Assembly (NCBI RefSeq): GCF_900101045.1
Contig: NZ_FNFN01000005.1
Span: 496,001 to 560,000, forward strand
Direction: 5' to 3'
Origin: Nocardioides sp. YR527
GTDB lineage: Bacteria > Actinomycetota > Actinomycetes > Propionibacteriales > Nocardioidaceae
Length of the DNA stretch: 64,000 nucleotides
The translations under genes and the position numbers were made by a program. Each line of letters starts with the position of its first letter. Within the stretch, counting starts at the first letter, position 1. Below, one piece after another: positions 17,290 through 23,780 of this stretch. The notes beneath the pieces were generated by a model, which was not told the origin of the DNA, did not search any database, and was given only the letters and a program-made list of their open reading frames with translations.

Positions 17290-18642
17290 ATGACATCCAC
17301 GTCGCCCATCGACCATCGCTCACATGCCGCTGCCCCGGTGCCTCGGCGCGCATGGGTGGTCACCGGCCTGCTCGTGGCCTTCATGCTCATCAACTTCGGT
17401 GACAAGGCCCTGCTCGGGCTTGCCGCCAAGCCGTTGATGAACGACCTGGACCTCACCGCAGACGAGTACGGCACGATCGCCAGCGCCTTCTACGCTCTGT
17501 TCAGCGTCTCGGCGGTCGTCGTCGGATTCCTCGCCAACCGGATCTCCAGCCGCTGGCTGATCCTGGTCATGTCGGTGGCCTGGGCAGTGACTCAGATCCC
17601 GGTGGTGGTCTTTGCCACGGCAGGCTCGCTCTTGGTGAGTCGCATCGTCCTGGGTGCGACCGAAGGACCGGCGAACCCGATCGCGGTCAATGCCGTCCAG
17701 AAGTGGTTCCCGGACGAGAGGCGGAACCTGCCCACCGCGCTGATCAATGTCGGAGCGGCGCTCGGTGTCGTGGTCCTCTCGCCCGTCCTGACCTACTTGA
17801 TCGTGGAGCATGGCTGGCGCTCGGCCTTCGTGTTGATGGCTGTCCTCGGGCTGGCGTGGTCAACGCTGTGGCTGATGCTCGGACGAGAGGGATCCGAAGT
17901 GAGTCACGTGACCGCTCCCGTCTCAGAGACGGCCCGCGGCCGTCATCGCGCGGGTCGTGCGCGGGTGCCGTACCGGGCGATCTTCTTCAGCGGCACGGGT
18001 GTCAGCGTGTTCGTGGCTGGCGCGGCGGTCTACTGGTCTTTGGCCATCCTGGTCGCGTGGCTGCCGCTGTATCTGGACGAACCCCTCGGCCTGGGACCCG
18101 CGAGGGCCGGGACGCTCGTGGCTCTGCCGTGGGTGGCTTCGGCGATCGTTATCCCGGTGCAGGGGATCGTCACCGATCGCCTCATGCGTCATGGTGTCTC
18201 GTCGCGACTGGCGCGAGGCGTGCTCGGTGGAGTGTGTGTCACGGCCGCCGGAGTCTCCATGCTGCTGATCACCGTTGCTCCGGGGACGCTGCTGAAGCTC
18301 GTCCTGGTGACGTTGGCCTTCTCGGTCGGCACCGTGCAGTTCGCGGTCGGGATGACCATGATGGCCGAGATCGCACCCGATCGGCAGCGAGCCGCGGTCC
18401 TCGCGACGGTCATCGGCACCGTCGGGCTCGCCGGGATGGTCTCACCGGCCGTCACCGGTCGCTTCGTGGACGCCCACGGGATGGGCAGCGTCGACGGATT
18501 CCACTCCGCGTTCGTCCTGGCCGGGGCCCTGATGATGGCTGGGGGACTCCTCTCCCTCCTGCTCGCCCGCCCGGAACGGGATGCCCAGCGGCTTCGCGGC
18601 ACAGTTGTCGAGGCGCATGAAGACGAGGCCCGCGAAGAATGA
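17290..18642 (+). CDS. MFS transporter of the alkylsulfatase operon
   Basis: About 450 residues with some twelve hydrophobic segments and MFS loop features (LMNDLDLTADEYGTIASAFY, EGPANPIAVNAVQKWFPDERR) typical of anion/organic-acid symporters of the ACS branch. The ATG at 17290 is used; an alternative GTG at 17248 would overlap the sulfatase stop and add 14 polar residues. It is last in the operon and probably imports the sulfate ester, or moves a product (inference). Convergent with the DHA2 efflux gene; a weak hairpin lies in the 91-base gap. Confidence 0.87.
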   Translation: MTSTSPIDHRSHAAAPVPRRAWVVTGLLVAFMLINFGDKALLGLAAKPLMNDLDLTADEYGTIASAFYALFSVSAVVVGFLANRISSRWLILVMSVAWAVTQIPVVVFATAGSLLVSRIVLGATEGPANPIAVNAVQKWFPDERRNLPTALINVGAALGVVVLSPVLTYLIVEHGWRSAFVLMAVLGLAWSTLWLMLGREGSEVSHVTAPVSETARGRHRAGRARVPYRAIFFSGTGVSVFVAGAAVYWSLAILVAWLPLYLDEPLGLGPARAGTLVALPWVASAIVIPVQGIVTDRLMRHGVSSRLARGVLGGVCVTAAGVSMLLITVAPGTLLKLVLVTLAFSVGTVQFAVGMTMMAEIAPDRQRAAVLATVIGTVGLAGMVSPAVTGRFVDAHGMGSVDGFHSAFVLAGALMMAGGLLSLLLARPERDAQRLRGTVVEAHEDEAREE

Positions 18643-18654
18643 CGAAACGTCCCG

Positions 18655-18682
18655 CGGCCTACTCCGACGGATCGGTAGGCCG
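18655..18682. terminator. Candidate convergent hairpin
   Basis: CGGCCTAC (18655-18662) pairs with GTAGGCCG (18675-18682) around a 12-nt loop, between two converging genes. There is no U-run on either side, so termination is only a guess from position. Confidence 0.35.
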
Positions 18683-18733
18683 GAGGGCAGCATCAGAGGT
18701 AGCGGCCGGACGCGGCGGATGGCCGTCTTGGAG

Positions 18734-20233
18734 TCAGGGTGTCTTCTGGGCCGAGGTGGGCGTGGCCGAGGTCGGCAGGGTGTGCATGTGGGCCGCGGCC
18801 GCGGCGCCCGAGTCGGCGATGGTGCCCCGGGCGACGCGGTGACGTCCCATGGCCACGGCCATCGCGACGCCGGCGAGGCTGAACACCGCCATCACCCAGG
18901 ACGCGGCGGAGAGGCCGGACGACAGGGCATCGGCAGCGGACTGGCCGTCGGCGGTCTGGCTGGCGATGACGTTGCCGTAGATCGTCGCCGCGAGGGCCGT
19001 GGCCACGGCTGCGCCGACGTAGCGTGCCATGTTGGAGACACCCGAGGCCGCCCCGACCTGGGCAGCCGAGACGCACGCCGTCGAGGCGGACGTCGCGGGC
19101 CCGTTGGACAGGCCCATCCCGATCGCCACCGCGACGAGCGGCAGCACGAATGCGGCGTACCCCCACGAGCCCTCGACGAAGCCGATCCACCCGAAGCCGA
19201 TCGCCGTGATCGCGAACCCTGCTCCGACCACGACGCGACCGCCGAACCGTGCCGCGACCCGTGGCACCAGCGGTGCGACCGCGACGAGGCCGGCGGTGGC
19301 AGGAAGGGTCGCCAGGCCGGCCTGCAGCGAGCTGAGCCCGAGCGTGCTCGGGTCCTGGAAGTAGAGGCTCACCAGATACATCAGCGCGTTGATGGTGCCG
19401 GCGCCGATGAGGATGGCGATCGTGGACGCGACCAGGATCCGGTTGCGAAGCAGGGCCAGGTCGAGCATGGGGACGGCGACCCGCTTCTCCACCGCGACGA
19501 AGGCGAATCCCGACACCACAGACACGGCCAGGCACCCGAGCGTGGCCAGCGACGCCCACCCCCAGTCGCTGCCTTCGCTGAGCGCCAGGATGATCGGGGT
19601 GAGGGTGGCCGCGACCAGCAGGCTGCCACCGACGTCGATCGAACGTGGCCGGTCCTCGTCGCGGGACTCGGTCACCAGGCGTGCGGTCATCGCCATGCAC
19701 ACCACCGCGACGCCGGCATCGAGCCAGAACAGTCCTTGCCAGCTCGTCAGCTCGACCAGGACACCACCGAGCAGCGGCCCGGCCGCAGCACCAACCCCTG
19801 CCGCCGCGCCCCAGAGCGAGACCGCCCGGAGCTTGCCTTCTTCGGGTGTGCCGACGGTGAGCAGGCTGAGGCCGCAGGCCAGGATCGTCGCGCCGGATGC
19901 GCCCTGGATGCACCGCCCGGCGATGACGGCTGCACCCGAGTTCGAGAGGGCGATCAGTACGCACGAGGCGATGAACAGCAGCAGACCGAGCTGGAAGATG
20001 CGCTTCCTGCCGAACACGTCGCCCAACGAGCCGGAGGTCACGATGGTCGCGGCACCGACCAGCGAGTATCCCGTGACGGCCCACTGCAACGTGGTGACGT
20101 CCATGCCGGTGTCTGCGCTGATCGCGGGGAGCAGGATGCTCACCGCAGACGTGTTGGCGTTGACCACCAGCGTCGAGAGACAGGTGACGAGAAGGACACC
20201 ACCTGCTCGGCTTGCCACCTCGGTGCTGCTCAT
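18734..20233 (-). CDS. DHA2-family MFS drug/multidrug efflux transporter
   Basis: 499 residues and about fourteen hydrophobic segments, the size of QacA/EmrB-type proton-driven exporters. Visible landmarks are LSTLVVNANTSAVSILLPAI in the first span, LQWAVTGYSLVGA, and the antiporter motif region GRCIQGASGATI. ATG 20233 has AGGGG upstream. The C-terminal tail is Ala-rich and repetitive (SGAAAAAHMHTLPTSATPTSA). A decayed partial copy of this gene lies at 1070-1335. No regulator adjoins it, and the substrate is unknown. Confidence 0.88.
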   Translation of the reverse strand: MSSTEVASRAGGVLLVTCLSTLVVNANTSAVSILLPAISADTGMDVTTLQWAVTGYSLVGAATIVTSGSLGDVFGRKRIFQLGLLLFIASCVLIALSNSGAAVIAGRCIQGASGATILACGLSLLTVGTPEEGKLRAVSLWGAAAGVGAAAGPLLGGVLVELTSWQGLFWLDAGVAVVCMAMTARLVTESRDEDRPRSIDVGGSLLVAATLTPIILALSEGSDWGWASLATLGCLAVSVVSGFAFVAVEKRVAVPMLDLALLRNRILVASTIAILIGAGTINALMYLVSLYFQDPSTLGLSSLQAGLATLPATAGLVAVAPLVPRVAARFGGRVVVGAGFAITAIGFGWIGFVEGSWGYAAFVLPLVAVAIGMGLSNGPATSASTACVSAAQVGAASGVSNMARYVGAAVATALAATIYGNVIASQTADGQSAADALSSGLSAASWVMAVFSLAGVAMAVAMGRHRVARGTIADSGAAAAAHMHTLPTSATPTSAQKTP

Positions 20234-20435
20234 CGGAACCCCTCACCTTCGTCAGGACGACCGCGGGACGCCATGCGTCGACCACAGGCACCACGGTGAC
20301 TGCCCTGGTGGGCCGTGTCCTCCCCCCGTAGGGATGATCCCGACGTTCGCCCGCCCAGAGCGGCGAGGGGCGGTCCCCTGAAGCGGGCGCGGCTGCGGTG
20401 CATCGTCGGGCCGGTCGCGGGTTACCGGTCGAGTC

Positions 20436-20834
20436 ATGAGTGGAGAGCAGCTTCAGCCGGAGGACACCCTCGACGACCGTGGCGTCGACGACGTCCTGGA
20501 CGAAGGCTATTCGCCGCCCGAGCGGCCGCGGGGTGTCACCGCGAAGGGTGTGACGCCTCGAGAGGAGATCGAGGGAGAGACCATCGATGAACGGCGCGCC
20601 CAGGAGGAGCCGGAGGTCTGGGAGGAGGCCGAGGCCGAGGCCGACGCCGACATCCTGGACGGACCGGTGACCGGCGAAGTGGGTGAAGTCCGTTCCGGTC
20701 GGCTCACCAGCTCCGACGAAGGCGTACGCGAGGACGATGAGGGCAAGCTCATCGGGCACGACGAAGGCATCGACGGTGCCGGCGCCTCGGCGGAGGAAGC
20801 GGCCGTGCACATCGTCGAAGAGCTGCCTGACTGA
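20436..20834 (+). CDS. DUF5709 family acidic protein
   Basis: 132 residues, strongly acidic. It has the DUF5709 pattern: an N-terminal LQPEDTLDDRGVDDVLDEGYSPPERP, a Glu-rich middle, and a C-terminal GKLIGHDEGIDGAGASAEEAAVHIVEE. No membrane segment or catalytic motif is visible. The family is common in actinobacteria and has no assigned function. It stands alone between the efflux gene and the thioesterase operon. No clear ribosome site precedes ATG 20436. Confidence 0.8.
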   Translation: MSGEQLQPEDTLDDRGVDDVLDEGYSPPERPRGVTAKGVTPREEIEGETIDERRAQEEPEVWEEAEAEADADILDGPVTGEVGEVRSGRLTSSDEGVREDDEGKLIGHDEGIDGAGASAEEAAVHIVEELPD

Positions 20835-20946
20835 GCCTCCGCCTTCGGGGGTCCGGTGAACTGGCCGGATACCTACCAGCGCAGAGGAGGAGAGAGCAGC
20901 GTGCTGCTGGGCATTCGCGACCGTCTCGACGACGCCCGCCGTGCTG

Positions 20947-21480
20947 TCAGGTCCCTGCCATGATGAGGCAGGTCGCGATGGCATGGCCGATGACGCGGCC
21001 GGTCCTGTCGGTGATCTCGGCCTCGGCGGTCGCGGCCCGGCGTCCGATGGTCACGACGCGGCCCTCGCAGGTGAGCGTGCCGCTGTCGAGCCTGGCCGCG
21101 CGGGTGAACTTGATGGTCAGGTCGAGCGATGTGTAGCCGGTGCCCGCCTCGAGCTTGGTGTGAACGGCGCAGCCGAGAGCCGAGTCGGCGAGGGTCGCCA
21201 GGATGCCGCCGTGCACGGTGCCGATGGGGTTGTAGTGCCATTCCTCGGGCGTGAGCTCGAAGACCGCCCGGCCGTCGCTGACTTCGACCAGGGCCATGCC
21301 GAGGGTCGCGTTGATGGGTGGCGGCGGGAGCTCGCTGTCTCCCAGCTGCTTGAAGAAGTCGAGCCCGTCGAGCTCCCGGGCGGCGGTGGCGAAGAGCTGG
21401 GGGTCGGCCCATGAGTAGGTGCGTTCGCGCACCGCTCGGGACTGCTCGGAGGTGATGTTCTGGTCCACGGCGTCAGGCAT
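20947..21480 (-). CDS. PaaI-family hotdog thioesterase
   Basis: 177 residues with the hotdog signature NPIGTVHGGILATLADSALG and the following LDLTIKFTRAA and GRVVTIGRRAATAEAEI strands. The family hydrolyses acyl- or aryl-CoA thioesters in the cytoplasm. The ATG at 21480 has GAAGG upstream. It lies 63 bases after another thioesterase and is the last gene of an operon with an SDR enzyme, presumably controlled by the divergent HxlR regulator at 23154. Confidence 0.87.
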   Translation of the reverse strand: MPDAVDQNITSEQSRAVRERTYSWADPQLFATAARELDGLDFFKQLGDSELPPPPINATLGMALVEVSDGRAVFELTPEEWHYNPIGTVHGGILATLADSALGCAVHTKLEAGTGYTSLDLTIKFTRAARLDSGTLTCEGRVVTIGRRAATAEAEITDRTGRVIGHAIATCLIMAGT

Positions 21481-21543
21481 GGTGGCCTTCTTTCTCGTTC
21501 AAGCGACGGTGTGTGAACTGGGCGGCTGTCGGGCCGGAGGCGC

Positions 21544-22338
21544 TCAGCGGGGAGCGACCATCAGAGGCTGCGCGACCTTGGCGAACGTGCCGTGCTCGTC
21601 GGCCATGTCGCCCTCGGCCAGGCCGATTCCGTTCGGGCCGATGGTGCTGCGGGCGTCGAGCAGCATCCACTCGCTCGTGGGTGGTCGCTCGATGGTGACG
21701 GTCACGGTCGGCGGGATGAAGTACCACTCGCTCATCGGCAGCGAGCCGGACAGGCCGTTGGTGGAGTCGGCCAGGGTGAGGAGGCGCTGCACCGGGGAGG
21801 CCTGCTCGCCGGCGACCAGCGGGACACGCAGGCGCGCCCACACCGCCGCCGGGCCGGGCTCGTAACCCCCGCTGACGAACCGCCAGTCGATCGCGCGGCC
21901 ATAGCCCCAGTCCGGGCCGACGCCCTCGAAGAAGCGCTCGGACGAGGCCGGCGGGATGGCGGGGACCTCCTCCTCAGGACGCCAGTGTTCGTGGGTCGAC
22001 CCCGGCGTGGCCCGGATCAGCCAGGCGCTCGCCTTGACGGCGAGCCGGTCGCCGGCCCACAGCGAGGCCTCGACGAGCTCGACCCGACGTCCCGGCCGAA
22101 CCACGTGCGCCTCGACCCGCATGGTCCCCTGAGGAATGCCGCCGAGCATGTCGGCCGTGAACCGGGCGATGGACAGGGCCGGGTCGGAGCGTACGGACTC
22201 GACCGCCCGGGCCAGCAGGGCAGCGGGCGGGCCGCCGTGCTGCAACGAGTGGTCCCAGGGGCTGGCCGTCGCCGGGGTCGACTCGAACGTCCCGTCCTCG
22301 TCGGTCGGCAGGTAGAAGGCGTCGAAATCGAGGGTCAT
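21544..22338 (-). CDS. Acyl-CoA thioesterase-like protein (double hotdog)
   Basis: 264 residues. The start FYLPTDEDGTFESTPATASPWDHSLQHGGPPAALLARA and the middle IARFTADMLGGIPQG are typical of the TesB-like acyl-CoA thioesterase family with two fused hotdog folds. It should release free acids from CoA esters. The ATG at 22338 has CAGGAG well placed. It sits 20 bases downstream of the SDR gene, in the same operon. Two thioesterases of different subfamilies in one operon suggest a shared acyl or aryl-CoA substrate range, which cannot be told from sequence. Confidence 0.82.
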   Translation of the reverse strand: MTLDFDAFYLPTDEDGTFESTPATASPWDHSLQHGGPPAALLARAVESVRSDPALSIARFTADMLGGIPQGTMRVEAHVVRPGRRVELVEASLWAGDRLAVKASAWLIRATPGSTHEHWRPEEEVPAIPPASSERFFEGVGPDWGYGRAIDWRFVSGGYEPGPAAVWARLRVPLVAGEQASPVQRLLTLADSTNGLSGSLPMSEWYFIPPTVTVTIERPPTSEWMLLDARSTIGPNGIGLAEGDMADEHGTFAKVAQPLMVAPR

Positions 22339-22358
22339 CAGCGTCTCCTGTACGTCGT

Positions 22359-23054
22359 TCAGCGGGTCAGCTGGGGGTAGAGCGCCTCGATCGGCTGGGC
22401 GAGGCCGGCCTTGACGTCGGCGCTCACCTGGTCGGCGAGGATCTCGTACGCGTCGGCCTCGAGGCCGTCGTACGCGCTGCGGACCACGTCGGCCGGGTCG
22501 TTCTTCGGATCGGTGATGTCAACCGTCATCGGGGTGTCGGTGTATCCCAGGTGCAGTGAGGCGACGTGGATGCCGTCACCCGCCAGCGCGAGACGCTGGG
22601 TGTTGGTCGCCGACCACAGCGCGGCCTTGGTGGCGCTGTAGCCGTCGCCGATGCCGTACCAGCTCAGGACCGACAGCACGTTGAGCACGACCCCACCGTG
22701 GGTGCGCAGCGACGGCAGGAACGTGTTCGTGACGTCGAGCGCTCCCCAGAAGTTGGTCTCGAAGAGGTCGCGAGTGGCACCCAGGTCGCCCATCACGCTG
22801 GCGCCGTTGGAGCCGCCGGCGTTGTTGATCACGACGGTGACGTCGTCGGCCGCGGCGGCGGCCTCCGCGACCGAGTCGTGGTCGGTCACGTCGAGCCTCA
22901 GGGGCACGATCCGCGGGTCGCTCCACTCCCGGGGCCTGCGGGCCGCGGCGTACACCTTGGTGGCTCCGCGCTCCAGTGCCTGGCTGACGAAGTGTGTGCC
23001 GAGGCCGCCGTTCGCTCCGGTCACCAGGACGACCGCGTTCGCGAGAGTGGGCAT
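22359..23054 (-). CDS. Short-chain dehydrogenase/reductase (SDR)
   Basis: 231 residues of the classical SDR fold. The NAD(P) motif is VLVTGANGGLGTHF near residue 15, then VINNAGGSNGA, and the active-site YSATKAALW (Tyr-x3-Lys). The substrate is unknown. The ATG at 23054 is chosen because AGGAG lies 8 bases upstream and the NAD(P) motif begins right after; the longer frame to 23135 runs over the operator repeats. First gene of the SDR-thioesterase-thioesterase operon, divergent from the HxlR gene. Confidence 0.88.
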   Translation of the reverse strand: MPTLANAVVLVTGANGGLGTHFVSQALERGATKVYAAARRPREWSDPRIVPLRLDVTDHDSVAEAAAAADDVTVVINNAGGSNGASVMGDLGATRDLFETNFWGALDVTNTFLPSLRTHGGVVLNVLSVLSWYGIGDGYSATKAALWSATNTQRLALAGDGIHVASLHLGYTDTPMTVDITDPKNDPADVVRSAYDGLEADAYEILADQVSADVKAGLAQPIEALYPQLTR

Positions 23055-23091
23055 GTGGTTCTCCTGTTCGAGGGCGCGGGCGCCGTTCGTG

Positions 23092-23139
23092 CGAGTTGGT
23101 TTTTCCAACGTACTCGGGTTGGTTTGGTTTTCCAACTCG
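23092..23139. promoter_or_regulatory. Tandem inverted repeats between SDR operon and hxlR-like gene
   Basis: Two nested palindromes use the half-site GTTGG/CCAAC: 23095-23109 (5-nt spacer) and 23118-23136 (9-nt spacer). The outermost arms CGAGTTGG (23092-23099) and CCAACTCG (23132-23139) are also complementary. They occupy the divergent promoter gap, so they are the likely binding site of the HxlR protein (inference). Confidence 0.6.
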
Positions 23140-23153
23140 ATTAGGATCGCACC
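23119..23153 (+). promoter_or_regulatory. Candidate leaderless promoter of the HxlR gene
   Basis: TTGGTT (23119-23124) and TAGGAT (23142-23147) are separated by 17 bases and resemble -35 and -10 boxes. TAGGAT ends 6 bases before ATG 23154, so transcription would start at or next to the start codon. No ribosome site is present, as expected for a leaderless mRNA. Confidence 0.5.
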
Positions 23154-23588
23154 ATGACGACGGAGGTACGTGAGTGCTCGGTGGCGCGGACGCTCGAGCT
23201 CGTCGGCTCCAAATGGACCCTGCTCGTCGTTCGTGAGCTGTTCCTCGGGAGTCGCCGGTTCGAGGAGATCGCTCGGTTCACGGGAGGCCCGCGCGACATC
23301 CTCACCGACCGCCTACGCAGGCTCGAGGCCCACGGCCTGGTGACGCGGGTCCAGTACGAGCGGCGCCCGCCGAGGTTCGAATACCACCTGACCGACCTCG
23401 GGCGGTCGCTCGCGCCGATCATCGCGACGATGCGCGAGTTCGGTGACCGTCACCTGGCAGGCGACGACGGCCCGCCGGCCACGTTCGTTCACTCCTGTGG
23501 CGCGGAGTACCACCCCGTGCTGGCCTGCAGGGCCTGCGGGGAGGTCGTACGTCGCGGCGACGTCGAGATCGCCGACGCCGCGATCTGA
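23154..23588 (+). CDS. HxlR-family winged-helix regulator
   Basis: 144 residues. The HxlR core VARTLELVGSKWTLLVVRELFLG, then RRFEEIARFTGGPRDILTDRLRRLEAHGLV and the wing RVQYERRPPRFEYHLTDLGRSL are all present. The C-terminal extension has three Cys (HSCGAEYHPVLACRACGEV), which could bind metal or sense redox; this tail occurs in a subset of the family. It probably represses itself and the divergent SDR/thioesterase operon through the repeats at 23092-23139. Confidence 0.9.
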   Translation: MTTEVRECSVARTLELVGSKWTLLVVRELFLGSRRFEEIARFTGGPRDILTDRLRRLEAHGLVTRVQYERRPPRFEYHLTDLGRSLAPIIATMREFGDRHLAGDDGPPATFVHSCGAEYHPVLACRACGEVVRRGDVEIADAAI

Positions 23589-23590
23589 CC

Positions 23591-23681
23591 GGGCCGCAGG
23601 CCGGGTTGTGCAGGAGCCAGGCGAGCGGGCGCTCCAGGGCCGGAGCGGGTCCTGCGAGGTGAGCCGCCCCGCGGGGGCGAG
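23591..23681 (-). pseudogene. Fragment resembling the 3' end of the DUF3817 gene
   Basis: Read on the minus strand, this stretch gives PALERPLAWLLHNPACGP, close to PLERPLAWLLRNPVRGL in the DUF3817 protein encoded at 29211-29672. The nucleotide match extends over about 90 bases with scattered differences and small indels. No start, membrane domain or frame continuity remains, so it is a remnant of a duplicated copy. Similarity was judged by eye. Confidence 0.5.
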
Positions 23682-23705
23682 CGACGGGCCGCCACGAAAC
23701 GTCAT

Positions 23706-23719
23706 GTGACACTTGTCAC
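23706..23719. promoter_or_regulatory. Palindrome upstream of GH63-like gene
   Basis: GTGACACTTGTCAC has 6-base arms (GTGACA/TGTCAC) around CT, 61 bases before the GH63-like start. Further TCAC/GTCA words follow closely. Possible operator for the glycosidase pair; the regulator is unknown. Confidence 0.35.
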
Positions 23720-23780
23720 TCGTCATATGTCTTACTACTCTGTTCCGGGCGCGCATGTTAGCGCTCACAAAGGAGCAGGC

